This document shows positions 27,603-37,337 of a stretch of DNA of 64,000 bases, piece after piece. The DNA is from Thalassotalea algicola (GTDB taxonomy: Bacteria; Pseudomonadota; Gammaproteobacteria; Enterobacterales; Alteromonadaceae). The notes below the pieces were generated by a model. That model was not told where the DNA came from. It ran no database searches and saw nothing but the letters and a program-made list of their open reading frames with translations. The number at the start of each line of letters is the position of its first letter. Position 1 is the stretch's first letter. The stretch covers positions 124,001-188,000 of the forward strand of contig NZ_JABBXH010000005.1 of assembly GCF_012932965.1 (NCBI RefSeq), written 5' to 3'. Both the position numbers and the translations under genes were made by a program.

Positions 27603-28817
27603 ATGTTTAAATTATCTTTTATTAAATTTTCAAGACTCTGTGCAATATGTTTTATTGCAATTACTATTATCGGTTGCAACGGTGAAAGCAAGCAGCATAA
27701 TTTTACAGACTTAAATGAGAATAATTTATCTCGAGAACAAGTCATTGAAATAGCTATTGAAAAATATTATAAGTTTGCGAAAGAGCGCTCCCCGATAGAC
27801 GGTTACCCACGCTCTGTTGAGAATGAACACTGGGTATTAACCAATTGGAAAAGTTGGACCGATGGCTTTTTTCCTGGCATTTTATGGCAATTATCAATTG
27901 TTGACCCGAGTATACTTGAACAAGCAAAAACATGGACTTTACCATTGGAAAGCCATACGACTATGCCGAGTCATGATTTGGGCTTTATTATCAATAATAG
28001 CTTTGGTAAAGCTTATCGGTTAACAGGAGATATAGATTATTTACCTATGTTAGAAAAGGCTACTAACAATTTGTCTAGTAGATTTAATATGAATGTAGGT
28101 GCAACACGTTCATGGGACTTTGGTTCATATAGTTTCCCAGTAATTGTAGATAACATGATGAATTTAGCTTTGCTTTTTGATAGCAGTAAAGTACTAAATT
28201 CAGAACCATATTATTCGCAAGCGGTGGCCCACGCTTATACTACATTGGATAATCATGTAAGAAATGATGGTACTAGCTTTCACTTAGTTGACTTTTCGCC
28301 ATTGAGTGGAGAGGTAATTAACAAAGTTACTGTGCAGGGATTAGCAGACGATTCAACATGGGCGAGAGGGCAAGCTTGGGGGCTTTATGGTTTTACTCTC
28401 GCATTTATCGAATCCGGTGAAATAGAATTTTTGGTGGCTGCAGAAAAACTAGCTAACTATTTTATTGATAACTTACCCGAAGATTCAATTCCTTATTGGG
28501 ATTTTTATGTGAATGACTTGTCTGAACCAAGAGACAGTTCGGCGGGGGCGATAGCTGCATCAGGTTTATGGATGCTGTCAAAGCAAACAAATGACCCAAT
28601 TCTGGAAGATAAATTTAGAAAGGCTTCCCTGACAATTGTCGACAGCCTAATTTCTGAAGACTACTTTAATCAAGATGATAAATACCCAGCACTTCTGATG
28701 CACGCGACCGGAAATAAGCCTGGAGATAAAGAAGTTGATACTTCATTAATTTACGCTGATTACTACCTAATTGAAGCACTTTTAATGCAATTAGGGTATA
28801 TGGAACTACCTGTTTAA
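27603..28817 (+). CDS. GH88 unsaturated glucuronyl hydrolase, lipoprotein
   Basis: This 404-residue protein has a lipobox TIIGC (Cys25) and an (alpha/alpha)6-barrel GH88 domain. Family marks are WKSWTDGFFPGILWQL near 82-97, SHDLGFI with Asp125, SFPVIVDNMMNL with Asp183, and STWARGQAWGLYG near 251-263. By family, the two Asp residues are the catalytic pair that hydrates and removes the 4,5-unsaturated uronic acid left at chain ends by polysaccharide lyases. Lipidation puts it at the membrane facing the periplasm or outside. Its presence implies a uronic-acid polymer and a partner lyase, perhaps the lipoprotein at 29.0-29.8 kb. Confidence 0.88.
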   Translation: MFKLSFIKFSRLCAICFIAITIIGCNGESKQHNFTDLNENNLSREQVIEIAIEKYYKFAKERSPIDGYPRSVENEHWVLTNWKSWTDGFFPGILWQLSIVDPSILEQAKTWTLPLESHTTMPSHDLGFIINNSFGKAYRLTGDIDYLPMLEKATNNLSSRFNMNVGATRSWDFGSYSFPVIVDNMMNLALLFDSSKVLNSEPYYSQAVAHAYTTLDNHVRNDGTSFHLVDFSPLSGEVINKVTVQGLADDSTWARGQAWGLYGFTLAFIESGEIEFLVAAEKLANYFIDNLPEDSIPYWDFYVNDLSEPRDSSAGAIAASGLWMLSKQTNDPILEDKFRKASLTIVDSLISEDYFNQDDKYPALLMHATGNKPGDKEVDTSLIYADYYLIEALLMQLGYMELPV

Positions 28818-29041
28818 AATAGTAATTACAAACCTATGATGTTATTTCTTGATAAATATTAAATTCATAATTTTGGCTGTGCTCTAAACTAGTACACTCT
28901 TAGTGAGTAGACAGTTTGGCTACTTTAATTACTCTCTTAATTTCATTCACATTCCTCTCGATTAAGCTTGTGGAATAAATGCAACTATCTTTTATTTTGT
29001 TTTAATGATTACTTAATTCTAAGCATATTAGCTTTATCTAT

Positions 29042-29812
29042 TTACTTAGGAGTATTAAAGTTATCCATGCGGATCATTATTTGCTTTAGGGGATCGTGCT
29101 CTTCGTTATACCCTTTATTCCAATACATTCCCCATTGAATAGCGTGAACCCCTGATTCAGATTTGGTTTTGTATTCAACGTCACTTATTACATTATCATT
29201 TACTATTAGCGAAGCTTGACCAGCATCACTAATAATGAACTCAATATGATAATTAACGCCAATTTCAATGTGTATTTCACCGTTTAAGCGGTTTTTTGGC
29301 AAATGAGATGGATTACCAATTTGAGCTGGGTAGAGCCATTGCCAACTATTGTCATAATGCCTTAAGAAAAATTTTCCATTATTGTGTTCAATTTTCAACG
29401 TTGAAATAGGACGGTTGCCATCTTCGTCATCAGGATAGATTCGCACCCAATCTTGAAAAATGATGATATATTCTGGTGGGTTGTTTTGACTAATTGATAA
29501 CAGTTGAAATTCGAATGAGTGGTTAACCACCCTATCAGGTTTATAATTTCGATCAGCGTAGTTAATATCTATTTTTCGGCATATTTCTCTTTTGTCATAG
29601 GAGCATGAGTTTTTTGTATGGCTAGTAAATACCCATGAACGTTCGTCAATGATGTCGATTGTCCCGTTATAAGCAAAATGATAGTGAAGACCATCTATTA
29701 CAGCATTTTCAATTTCATCTTCAGGTTTATTTTCACCAATACAGCTACTTAACATCAATAGAGAGAAAGAACAAAAAATAAAGCGAACAAAAAAATTTAG
29801 GGATAAATTCAT
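29042..29812 (-). CDS. Lipoprotein with lyase-like jelly-roll domain
   Basis: This 256-residue protein has a lipoprotein signal ending MLSSC (Cys24). The rest is predicted all-beta with many aromatic and charged strands (FQDWVRIYPDDEDG, YHIEFIISDAG, QWGMYWNKGYNEEHDP). The layout recalls concanavalin-like polysaccharide lyases (heparin-lyase-like PL13/PL20 or the generic Polysacc_lyase family), where a late Tyr/Lys region is catalytic. I cannot fix the family. Neighbouring GH88 makes a lyase attractive, because GH88 acts on lyase products. It could also be a non-catalytic carbohydrate-binding protein. Confidence 0.55.
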   Translation of the reverse strand: MNLSLNFFVRFIFCSFSLLMLSSCIGENKPEDEIENAVIDGLHYHFAYNGTIDIIDERSWVFTSHTKNSCSYDKREICRKIDINYADRNYKPDRVVNHSFEFQLLSISQNNPPEYIIIFQDWVRIYPDDEDGNRPISTLKIEHNNGKFFLRHYDNSWQWLYPAQIGNPSHLPKNRLNGEIHIEIGVNYHIEFIISDAGQASLIVNDNVISDVEYKTKSESGVHAIQWGMYWNKGYNEEHDPLKQIMIRMDNFNTPK

Positions 29813-29891
29813 GGGTTTTAGGGTTTGTACTAATTATTATTTATATTAAGTTTCTCAAATCTACCCCTAAATGGGTATAAATTTCAACAGG

Positions 29892-30170
29892 CTATTTTAT
29901 TATGTGTCTTTTGTAAAAAGTCATTTTTATAGGGTTAAAAATGAAAAGTTTTATAGCAAACAAAATAGCTAACGAGAGAATTAACATTTCCCACTCTTGT
30001 CTTGCTAAAAATAAAAAGGGAGGGATAAACATTATTAACTTTAATAAATTAAGTATTAACTTTTCAGGTACAGTCAGCTTTTGCTCTGCAAAATAAAGCT
30101 TCTCCCGTCTATCTTGAATTGATAAATCGGCTAGCTCAGGTATATCTTTTGAAGAAAAGTAAAATTTCAT
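29892..30170 (-). CDS. Small membrane protein, possibly DUF6170
   Basis: This 92-residue protein begins MKFYFSSKDIPELADLS, a start I associate with a small Alteromonadales family (DUF6170, from memory). A charged amphipathic part (residues 18-38) is followed by two close hydrophobic helices (40-56 and 62-80) and a basic tail. It is divergent from ribH. Function unknown. Confidence 0.65.
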   Translation of the reverse strand: MKFYFSSKDIPELADLSIQDRREKLYFAEQKLTVPEKLILNLLKLIMFIPPFLFLARQEWEMLILSLAILFAIKLFIFNPIKMTFYKRHIIK

Positions 30171-30330
30171 AAATTAATAAAGTTAATGTTTTTCATAATA
30201 TATTACCTAAATACCTTGATAAATCCTAATTGTTGAATAAGAAAGGTAATTTATTTAACTCACAAACAAGTACCTAAAACTGCTAATTTTTGTTAGAATC
30301 GCGACAATTTTTTATCCAAGGTAAAATTCA

Positions 30331-30795
30331 ATGAACGTAATCGAAGGTAATTTCGAAGCTAAAGGCAAAAAGTTTGCTATCGTTGTTTCACGTTTTAATG
30401 ACTTTGTTGTTAATTCGCTATTAGAAGGTGCAGTTGATACCTTAAAGCGCCACGGTAATGTAAACGATGAAGACATTACGGTTGTTAAAGTGCCTGGTGC
30501 ATACGAGTTGCCATTAACAGCACAAAAAATTGCTGAGAAAAGTGAATTTGACGCAATTATCGCAATCGGAGCGGTAATTCGTGGTGGTACACCCCATTTT
30601 GATTTTGTTGCAGGTGAATGTAATAAAGGCCTAGCGCAAGTCGCTTTATCAGCTTCTGTTCCTGTTTCATTTGGTGTAATAACGACTGATTCTATTGAGC
30701 AAGCAATTGAACGTGCTGGTTGTAAAATGGGTAACAAAGGCGGTGAAGCCGCTCTTGGTGCACTTGAAATGGTTAACGTGCTGTCTCAGCTTTAA
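30331..30795 (+). CDS. ribH: 6,7-dimethyl-8-ribityllumazine synthase
   Basis: This 154-residue enzyme condenses 5-amino-6-ribitylaminouracil with dihydroxybutanone phosphate, the next-to-last step of riboflavin synthesis. Motifs present are VVSRFNDFV near 20-28, VPGAYELP near 54-61, [15 protein letters not shown] near 80-94 (with the catalytic His in this loop) and GNKGGEAA near 137-144. Length is standard. It precedes nusB by 15 bases, the common gammaproteobacterial order ribH-nusB-thiL-pgpA. No FMN riboswitch is seen upstream. Confidence 0.97.
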   Translation: MNVIEGNFEAKGKKFAIVVSRFNDFVVNSLLEGAVDTLKRHGNVNDEDITVVKVPGAYELPLTAQKIAEKSEFDAIIAIGAVIRGGTPHFDFVAGECNKGLAQVALSASVPVSFGVITTDSIEQAIERAGCKMGNKGGEAALGALEMVNVLSQL

Positions 30796-30810
30796 TATAA
30801 GGATTAGATA

Positions 30811-31227
30811 GTGAAACCTACTCCTAGAAGAAAAGCTCGTGAATTGGCGGTTCAAGCCGTATATTCATGGCAATTAAGTAACAACGAAATTGCTGATGTT
30901 GAAGCACACTTTCTAACAGAAAATGCTAAACGCCGATTTGATATCGAATATTTTCAGCAATTATTCCGTGGTGTTACGGCTAAATTATCGCAACTTGATG
31001 AAGCGATTGCACCGCATGTAGAGCGCCCACTTGACGAAATCGATCATGTTGAAAAAGCAATATTGCGAACTGCAATTTATGAGCTGAGCGACTGCCAAGA
31101 TGTACCATACAAAGTGATCATCAATGAAGCGATTGAATTAGCTAAATCATTCGCAGCAGACGATAGCCATAAATTTGTAAACGGTGTATTGGACAAGATT
31201 GTTAAAGACTTTCGTCCAAACGAGTAA
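30811..31227 (+). CDS. nusB: Transcription antitermination factor NusB
   Basis: This 138-residue all-helical RNA-binding protein starts with GTG at 30811, fixed by AAGGA 9 bases before it and by the usual N-terminus [20 protein letters not shown]. With NusE/S10 it binds boxA in rRNA leaders and prevents early termination. The family block [33 protein letters not shown] is at the C-terminal end. It is in one operon with ribH and thiL. Confidence 0.97.
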   Translation: MKPTPRRKARELAVQAVYSWQLSNNEIADVEAHFLTENAKRRFDIEYFQQLFRGVTAKLSQLDEAIAPHVERPLDEIDHVEKAILRTAIYELSDCQDVPYKVIINEAIELAKSFAADDSHKFVNGVLDKIVKDFRPNE

Positions 31228-31249
31228 ACCATTCACGTAAGAAGTTCTT

Positions 31250-32215
31250 ATGAAAGAGTTTGATCTAATCAAGCGCTACTTCGCTGAGCAGCCTGTTCAG
31301 CGAAAAGATGTGTTGTTGGGAATTGGTGACGATTGCGCCATTGTTGTTGCTGACGACAAACATCATATTGCCATTACTACCGACACCTTAGTTTCAGGTG
31401 TTCACTTTTTTGAAGATACAGATCCGCGAGCAATTGGTCATAAGTCAATTGCTGTGAGCTTGTCTGATTTAGCTGCGATGGGCGCTGAACCTAGCTGGAT
31501 TTCACTTGCTATATCAATGCCTTCGATTGATGAAGATTGGGTGGAACAGTTTTGTGCTGGCGTCTTTGAGCTCTCAGAATATTATAATGTTCAATTAATC
31601 GGTGGTGATACCACAAGCGGGCCGTTAAGCATAACGGTAACTGCCCAAGGGCTTACTCCTGTCGATAAACGTCTTACGCGTGCCGGCGCAAATGCTGGCG
31701 ATTGGATATATGTGACTGGTGAAATAGGTGATGCAGCACTTGCATTGCAATATTTGCTTAAAAATGTTGCTGTAGAAGAAGTGTACCGTGACCAACTGTT
31801 AACTAAGTTACATTACCCTAAGCCAAAAGTATTAGCAGGCCAACTTCTTAAAGAGTATGCCTCTTCGGCAATTGACTTGTCTGATGGATTGATAGGTGAT
31901 TTAAATCATATCTGTCAGGCTTCAAATGTTGGTGCAAACTTAGTTTTAGATTCAATACCACTATCTCAGGCGTTAGTTGAAACGTTAGGGCTAGAGCAGG
32001 GTGTTAAGCTGGCATTAAATGGTGGTGATGATTACGAGCTACTGTTTACCGTTTCTGAAGACAATAAAGTAGGCATGGAAACCGCATTAAACAATGCCAA
32101 TGTTAAGCATACTTGTATTGGTCAACTAAATGGCAATGACAAAATAACGACCACTTTAGATAATCAGCCTATTCAGATTGACGCTAAAGGGTTTGAGCAT
32201 TTTCTTCATGACTAA
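31250..32215 (+). CDS. thiL: Thiamine-monophosphate kinase
   Basis: This 321-residue AIR-synthase-fold enzyme phosphorylates thiamine phosphate to thiamine pyrophosphate using ATP. Seen are GIGDDCAIV near 24-32, the acidic metal site TTDTLVSGVHFFEDTDP near 46-62, GGDTTSGP near 121 and the late NGGDDYELLFT near 263-273. Its stop overlaps the pgpA start, so the two are coupled. Confidence 0.96.
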   Translation: MKEFDLIKRYFAEQPVQRKDVLLGIGDDCAIVVADDKHHIAITTDTLVSGVHFFEDTDPRAIGHKSIAVSLSDLAAMGAEPSWISLAISMPSIDEDWVEQFCAGVFELSEYYNVQLIGGDTTSGPLSITVTAQGLTPVDKRLTRAGANAGDWIYVTGEIGDAALALQYLLKNVAVEEVYRDQLLTKLHYPKPKVLAGQLLKEYASSAIDLSDGLIGDLNHICQASNVGANLVLDSIPLSQALVETLGLEQGVKLALNGGDDYELLFTVSEDNKVGMETALNNANVKHTCIGQLNGNDKITTTLDNQPIQIDAKGFEHFLHD

Positions 32216-32690
32216 GCAGCCTGCTCATAAGCTATTTAAATTAAGCGATCCTGTTCAGTTCCTAGCTGTTGGCTTTGGTTCTGGTCTAGCGCCTAAAGCT
32301 CCGGGTACTTTCGGTACACTAGCGGCAATTCCTATTTATTTGCTAATGGCGCTATATTTATTTCCAGCAGCCTATTTAGCGATAACCATACTAGTGTCGG
32401 TTTTAGGTATTTGGATTTGTGATAAAGCCGCTAAAGATGTAAATGTACATGATCACCCTGCCATTGTATGGGACGAAATAGCAGGCTTTTTAATTACCAT
32501 GGCATTTGTACCTTTATCTTTGAGTAATGTTCTTTTAGGGTTTGTGCTGTTTCGTATTTTCGATATATTTAAACCTTGGCCTATTTCTATTGCTGACAAA
32601 AAAGTGCATGGCGGCTTGGGTATCATGTTAGATGATGTCTTGGCGGGAGTATTCGCCTGCCTTTCACTACATCTGATTATTAGCTTTTAA
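32208..32690 (+). CDS. pgpA: Phosphatidylglycerophosphatase A
   Basis: I start at the ATG at 32208 (160 residues, MTKQPAHKLF), which overlaps the thiL end by 8 bases; an upstream ATG at 32178 would add ten unlikely residues. PgpA removes phosphate from phosphatidylglycerophosphate at the inner membrane. Motifs are GSGLAPKAPGTFGTLAAIP near 24-42, VWDEIAGFLI near 86 and the end LDDVLAGVFACL near 141. Four hydrophobic helices are visible. Confidence 0.95.
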   Translation: MTKQPAHKLFKLSDPVQFLAVGFGSGLAPKAPGTFGTLAAIPIYLLMALYLFPAAYLAITILVSVLGIWICDKAAKDVNVHDHPAIVWDEIAGFLITMAFVPLSLSNVLLGFVLFRIFDIFKPWPISIADKKVHGGLGIMLDDVLAGVFACLSLHLIISF

Positions 32691-32714
32691 GTTACCGCAG
32701 AGATAGTAGCAATT

Positions 32715-32743
32715 AAAAAGCCGAGCATTTAGCTCGGCTTTTT
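32715..32743. terminator. Bidirectional terminator between pgpA and serA
   Basis: AAAAAGCCGAGC and GCTCGGCTTTTT pair around a 5-base loop. A-run on one side and T-run on the other let it serve both the plus-strand ribH-pgpA operon and the minus-strand serA gene. Confidence 0.93.
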
Positions 32744-32769
32744 GTTGATGTAATCTTGTCTTTGAATTG

Positions 32770-34008
32770 CTAGTGAAGAATACGTGCTCTAATTGTACCT
32801 TCAATTTGCTTAAGCTCATTCAATGCTGCTTCACTGTTTTCAGTTTCAACATCAATTACGACGTAACCAATTTTATCGTCAGTTTGTAGGTACTGGGCAG
32901 CAATATTAACGTTATGTTGAGCAAAAGCGTTGTTAATTGCAGTAAGTACACCTGGTTGGTTATGGTGGATATGTAATAAGCGAGACGTACCAGTGTGTCC
33001 TGGCAGCGATACTTCAGGGAAGTTTACTGCTGATAGTGTTGAACCATTGTCTGAGTACTTAGCTAGTTTGCTTGCGACTTCTAAACCAATGTTCTCTTGT
33101 GCTTCTTGGGTACTACCACCAATGTGTGGCGTTAAAATACAGTTGTCGAATTCGCGTAATGGTGAAATAAACTCTTCATCGTTACCTTTTGGCTCAACTG
33201 GGAACACGTCAATCGCTGCGCCACCAACCTTTTTAGCACCTAACGCTTCAGCTAATGCGTCAATATCAACAACCGTGCCTCGAGAGGCGTTAATGAAAAT
33301 AGCACCTTGCTTCATTACTTCAAATTCAGCGGCACCAATCATGTTTTGTGTTTGGACTGTTTCTGGTACATGTAAGCTGATGACATCTGCTTCTTTTAAT
33401 AACGCAGTAAGCGATGGTGCTTGGCTTGCGTTACCCAATGGAAGCTTAGTTTCAATATCGTAAAAACGAACCTTCATGCCAATAGTTTCAGCCATAATAC
33501 CAAGTTGAGTACCGATATGGCCGTATCCAATAATACCTAATGTTTTACCACGAGCCTCTACAGAGCCAACTGCAGATTTATTCCACTCGCCTCTATGTGC
33601 CATCGCATTCTTTTCAGGGATGCCGCGAAGTAAAAGCAGGATTTCACCCAATACTAGCTCAGCAACCGAGCGAGTATTTGAAAATGGTGCGTTAAATACT
33701 GGAATACCACGTATTTGTGCTGCAGGCAGCTCTACTTGGTTTGTACCGATACAAAAACAGCCAATAGCGACTAACTTACTCGCATGGCTTAACACTTTGT
33801 CTGTGAGGTGAGTTCGAGAACGAATACCGATGAAGTGAACATCTTTAATTTTTTCAATAAGATCAGCTTCAGCTAACGAAGTTTTTACATATTCGATATT
33901 GCTGTAACCTTTTGCTTTTAGTTCTTCAAGTGCACTTTGGTGTACACCTTCAAGTAATAAAATCTTAATTTTTTCTTTTGCAAGCGAGTTCTTGTTCATG
34001 TCATTCAT
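32770..34008 (-). CDS. serA: D-3-phosphoglycerate dehydrogenase
   Basis: This 412-residue enzyme oxidises 3-phosphoglycerate to phosphohydroxypyruvate with NAD, the first step of serine synthesis. It has the substrate domain with FIGIRSRTHLT and VAIGCFCIGTNQV, the Rossmann NAD loop LGIIGYGHIGTQ near 159, the active-site His in TPHIGGSTQEAQ near 295 and a C-terminal ACT domain (about 335-412) that gives serine feedback control. Initiation could also use the Met three residues later. It lies downstream of rpiA, as in many Gammaproteobacteria. Confidence 0.97.
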   Translation of the reverse strand: MNDMNKNSLAKEKIKILLLEGVHQSALEELKAKGYSNIEYVKTSLAEADLIEKIKDVHFIGIRSRTHLTDKVLSHASKLVAIGCFCIGTNQVELPAAQIRGIPVFNAPFSNTRSVAELVLGEILLLLRGIPEKNAMAHRGEWNKSAVGSVEARGKTLGIIGYGHIGTQLGIMAETIGMKVRFYDIETKLPLGNASQAPSLTALLKEADVISLHVPETVQTQNMIGAAEFEVMKQGAIFINASRGTVVDIDALAEALGAKKVGGAAIDVFPVEPKGNDEEFISPLREFDNCILTPHIGGSTQEAQENIGLEVASKLAKYSDNGSTLSAVNFPEVSLPGHTGTSRLLHIHHNQPGVLTAINNAFAQHNVNIAAQYLQTDDKIGYVVIDVETENSEAALNELKQIEGTIRARILH

Positions 34009-34092
34009 TCAATTGGTTTAGATGGCTAGATTTCTAAACTAACATATAGTGTTAAAACTCTAAAGTGTTAATTTAGATATTCTGCTGGTTAT

Positions 34093-34746
34093 TTATAACT
34101 CTTTTACACCGTTGCTTGTGCCAAGTAATAACTTATCAGCGCCACGGCATGCAAATAAACCGTTAGTTACGACACCTACGATTGCATTGATGGCAATTTC
34201 AGTCGCTTTCGGGTCAATAATGCTCATATTGTGAACATCAAGAATAACATTACCGTTATCGGTTACTACACCTTGACGGTATACAGGATCACCACCTAAT
34301 TTTACGAGCTCGCGTGCAACATAACTGCGCGCCATTGGAATCACTTCAACCGGCAATGGAAATTGACCAAGCACGCCCACTTGCTTGCTGTCGTCCGCGA
34401 TACAGATAAACTCTTTGGCAACGGCTGCGACAATTTTTTCACGGGTCAGGGCGGCACCACCACCTTTTATCATGTGCATATGCTCGGTAATTTCATCAGC
34501 GCCATCAATATAAACATCTAGCTGATCGACATCATTTAAACTAAAAACTTCAATACCATACGACTTGAGTTTTTCAGTCGATTGCTCAGAGCTAGATACT
34601 GCACCTCTAATTTGATCTTTTATTTCAGCTAATGCATCGATGAAGTGATTGACTGTAGAGCCAGTACCTACACCTACGATTGAATCCGGTTTTACAAATT
34701 TAACAGCCGCTTGGCCAACGGCTTTTTTTAATTCGTCTTGAGTCAT
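34093..34746 (-). CDS. rpiA: Ribose-5-phosphate isomerase A
   Basis: I start at 34746 (217 residues, [10 protein letters not shown]), because this matches the family N-terminus and has an AGG just upstream; the earlier ATG at 34764 has no ribosome binding site. RpiA interconverts ribose-5-phosphate and ribulose-5-phosphate. Motifs seen are [12 protein letters not shown] near 25-36, DGADEI near 81-86, the [11 protein letters not shown] loop with the catalytic Glu near 94-104 and [12 protein letters not shown] near 167. Closely similar to the enterobacterial enzyme over its full length. Confidence 0.97.
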   Translation of the reverse strand: MTQDELKKAVGQAAVKFVKPDSIVGVGTGSTVNHFIDALAEIKDQIRGAVSSSEQSTEKLKSYGIEVFSLNDVDQLDVYIDGADEITEHMHMIKGGGAALTREKIVAAVAKEFICIADDSKQVGVLGQFPLPVEVIPMARSYVARELVKLGGDPVYRQGVVTDNGNVILDVHNMSIIDPKATEIAINAIVGVVTNGLFACRGADKLLLGTSNGVKEL

Positions 34747-34823
34747 AAAAGGGCCTATTACCATGATTGGTTTAGTTTAGTTTTGTGATGAAATTAAGTG
34801 GCTAAATTATATAGTAAGCCAGT

Positions 34824-35423
34824 TTACTCTGCCTTAATTATTCTTGTTGGCGTTATAATTTTTGGGATAGGGATATCCCAAGGTTCAATAGGCACATTAT
34901 CAACCTGTTGGCAGTCGTGAGCTAGCCCAATCGTGTATGGTTTTTTAGTGTTAGTTGCCTGAGCCAATGTGCGATCATAAAACCCGCCGCCCATACCTAA
35001 ACGCTGACCTTTATCGTCAAATGCAACCAGTGGTGTAAAAATTAATTCGACATTTTTGAAAGGTACAACCTGAGTCACATCTAGCTTGGGCTCGGCAATA
35101 CTATATTTATTGTTATGCATTAATGTATCTGGCTTGTATTGCAAAAATATGAGATGGCCTTTGGTAAAAGGGTGCAAAACGGGAAGCAATACGTGCTTAC
35201 CTTGCTGCCAGCACCAATTAATGAGAGGTTTAGTGTCCAGCTCACCATCATTTGCTAAGTAAATTGCTATTGAGTTAGCTTGAATTACTTCGCTAAGCTT
35301 ACTCGCTTGTTGCACTAGCTGCTCTGCAGCCTGGTGTTGAAAGTTTTCATCAAGGTGGTTTCGCTTATGGCGAGTTTGAATTCTAATTTTTTCACGTTGA
35401 TTGGCATTGTTGCTTTGTGGCAT
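34824..35423 (-). CDS. fau: 5-formyltetrahydrofolate cyclo-ligase
   Basis: This 199-residue enzyme converts 5-formyl-THF to 5,10-methenyl-THF with ATP. The family block GQRLGMGGGFYDRTLA lies near 135-150 and the basic N-terminus REKIRIQTRHKRNHL is typical. In many Gammaproteobacteria this gene (ygfA/fau) follows the 6S RNA gene. Here only 64 bases separate it from dtpA and they contain a terminator, so 6S RNA is not at this site. Confidence 0.92.
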   Translation of the reverse strand: MPQSNNANQREKIRIQTRHKRNHLDENFQHQAAEQLVQQASKLSEVIQANSIAIYLANDGELDTKPLINWCWQQGKHVLLPVLHPFTKGHLIFLQYKPDTLMHNNKYSIAEPKLDVTQVVPFKNVELIFTPLVAFDDKGQRLGMGGGFYDRTLAQATNTKKPYTIGLAHDCQQVDNVPIEPWDIPIPKIITPTRIIKAE

Positions 35424-35440
35424 AGAAAACTCTAGGTATA

Positions 35441-35469
35441 AAAAAAGCTAGCCTAAGGCTAGCTTTTTT
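35441..35469 (-). terminator. Intrinsic terminator downstream of dtpA
   Basis: AAAAAAGCTAGCC and GGCTAGCTTTTTT form a 13-bp stem with a 3-base loop, ending in a T-run on the minus strand. It separates dtpA from fau. Confidence 0.92.
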
Positions 35470-35487
35470 AGTGATAAAATCAAATGA

Positions 35488-36933
35488 TTAGTTATGATTT
35501 TCCGGCATAGCTTCATGTGTACCGGTAACTGAAAGTTCTTCTTCCAGCTTCTCTTCCATATCGTGACTAGATTCACCTTCAGCACCGTGCATCCACTCAA
35601 CTAGTTTGTTGGCACTGATAAAGATGATTAATGCGGTAATTAACGCACCAAGACCAACACCCATAAATATGGTACCAGCATTCGTTACTTGCTCTTCACC
35701 TTCACCAACGAATTGGCCAATGAATGCGGCAAGTTTATTAGATAATGCCGTAAAGAAGAACCAAACACCCATTAATAATGAAGTGAATTTCACCGGCGCT
35801 AATTTAGATACTAACGATAGGCCAATTGGTGATAAGCATAATTCACCTAACGTATGGAAAAGGTAAGCAAACACTAAGAACAGCATACTTACTTTAATTG
35901 TCGTATCGCCGTCTTGAACCATAGTTGCCCATAACATGACGAAGAAACCTAACGCTAAGAACACCATAGCTAAAGCAAACTTCACTGGAGATGTTGGCTC
36001 CTTGCTACCCATTTTAACCCATATAGACGCTATAACAGGTGCTAGTAGGATGATGAACATTGCATTTAATGATTGAAACCATGTTGCAGGTACTTCAAAA
36101 CCCATAAAGTTACGATCGGTAAACTGAGACGCGTAGATGTTGAATAAGCCACCCGCTTGCTCAAATCCAGCCCAGAAGATTACTGAGAATACACTCATGA
36201 TTAAGATTACTTTCGTACGATCTTTTTCTTCTTTTGTTAATGCGCGCGCTTTTAAGTCTTCTTTAGATTCTTTAGCTTTGTTAGCTGAAGGCTCAACACC
36301 AATTTCACCTAAATATTTATTAGCTAGTGTAAGCTGTAGCGCAAGACCAATTAACATACCGCAACCAGCGGCGATGAAGCCGTAATGCCAGTTAACTTTT
36401 TCACCCAAGTAACCAACGATTAGTGGTGATAAGAAAGCACCTAAGTTGATACCCATGTAGAAAATCGTAAATGCAGCGTCACGGCGGTGATCGCCATCTT
36501 CGTATAGATCACCTACTAAGCTTGATACGTTGGCTTTGAATAAACCGTTACCACAGATAATTAGCACTAAGCCAATATAGAACACCATTTCTTCCATACC
36601 AGGAATCATGGTTTTAGGAATACCTAGCGTAAAGTAACCGGCAGAAAATAAAATACCGCCTAAAATAATTGCTTTACGTTGACCAATAAAGTTATCAGCT
36701 AACCAACCACCAATCATAGGTGTTAAGTAAACTGCCATGGTGAATGTGCCGTATAAGCCAAGCGCGTCACCTGTTGACCAGCCAAAACCACCATCTTGTA
36801 CACTTGCTACTAAATAAAGTACCAACAATGCACGCATACCGTAGTAACCGAAACGTTCCCACATTTCAGTACCAAATAACAGGAAGAGTCCTTTCGGGTG
36901 ACCTAAAAAAGTACCCGCATTAGGTTTATTCAT
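35488..36933 (-). CDS. dtpA: POT-family di/tripeptide:proton symporter
   Basis: I start at 36933 (481 residues, MNKPNAGTFLGHPKGL), where AGGA lies 8 bases upstream; the ATG at 36969 lacks one. The transporter has about 14 helices. Motifs include the POT E-x-x-E-R-type helix GTEMWERFGYYGMRALLVLYL and the PTR2 signature FTIFYMGINLGAFLSPLIVG. It imports small peptides with protons at the inner membrane. It carries a long acidic C-terminal tail. Which Dtp paralogue it equals is not decided. Confidence 0.9.
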   Translation of the reverse strand: MNKPNAGTFLGHPKGLFLLFGTEMWERFGYYGMRALLVLYLVASVQDGGFGWSTGDALGLYGTFTMAVYLTPMIGGWLADNFIGQRKAIILGGILFSAGYFTLGIPKTMIPGMEEMVFYIGLVLIICGNGLFKANVSSLVGDLYEDGDHRRDAAFTIFYMGINLGAFLSPLIVGYLGEKVNWHYGFIAAGCGMLIGLALQLTLANKYLGEIGVEPSANKAKESKEDLKARALTKEEKDRTKVILIMSVFSVIFWAGFEQAGGLFNIYASQFTDRNFMGFEVPATWFQSLNAMFIILLAPVIASIWVKMGSKEPTSPVKFALAMVFLALGFFVMLWATMVQDGDTTIKVSMLFLVFAYLFHTLGELCLSPIGLSLVSKLAPVKFTSLLMGVWFFFTALSNKLAAFIGQFVGEGEEQVTNAGTIFMGVGLGALITALIIFISANKLVEWMHGAEGESSHDMEEKLEEELSVTGTHEAMPENHN

Positions 36934-37337
36934 ATAATTATCCTTTCCTAATCTGAGGTCCATATTCATTACAGAAACTTCATTCTGTAGAAAAAATGTA
37001 CGCTCAAGTCATCACAAAAATTTATACAGCCCGTGTTATACCTTTGCTAGAGAAGAAAGGCAAGGCTGTAAAGTTAAGCAGTTTGAAATATAAGGTGAAA
37101 TAATTCATGGAGTATTTAATCTAATTTCTAGCTTGGAGTGTTTAACTAAATTCACCTCATAGGTGATTCTTTTTCAACTATTTACTCGATTGCATGACTA
37201 CCACCGGTAATAATAGTCGGGTATTATGTTTGTGCATGATGTCGCGAGCTATAGATAACAAGTTTTTTGATACTGATATAGCTAGTGAAATTTCATTGAT
37301 GAGTTTGTAATTATAAAGAGTGATATTAAGGAAGTTT
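36934..37337. other. Divergent intergenic region dtpA/galU
   Basis: This 404-base gap between divergent genes must hold both promoters. It is AT-rich. I find no further gene, no strong hairpin and no consensus promoter that I would mark with confidence. Short separated complements (ACAGCC near 37024, GGCTGT near 37066) are within chance. Confidence 0.5.

Noticed and set aside
30171-30330. FMN riboswitch upstream of ribH
   Set aside because: The 160-base gap lacks the conserved RFN-element stretches, and only 30-130 bases would be available.
35424-35487. 6S RNA gene upstream of fau
   Set aside because: The common location next to fau is taken here by a terminator within 64 bases, too short for a 6S RNA of about 180 bases.
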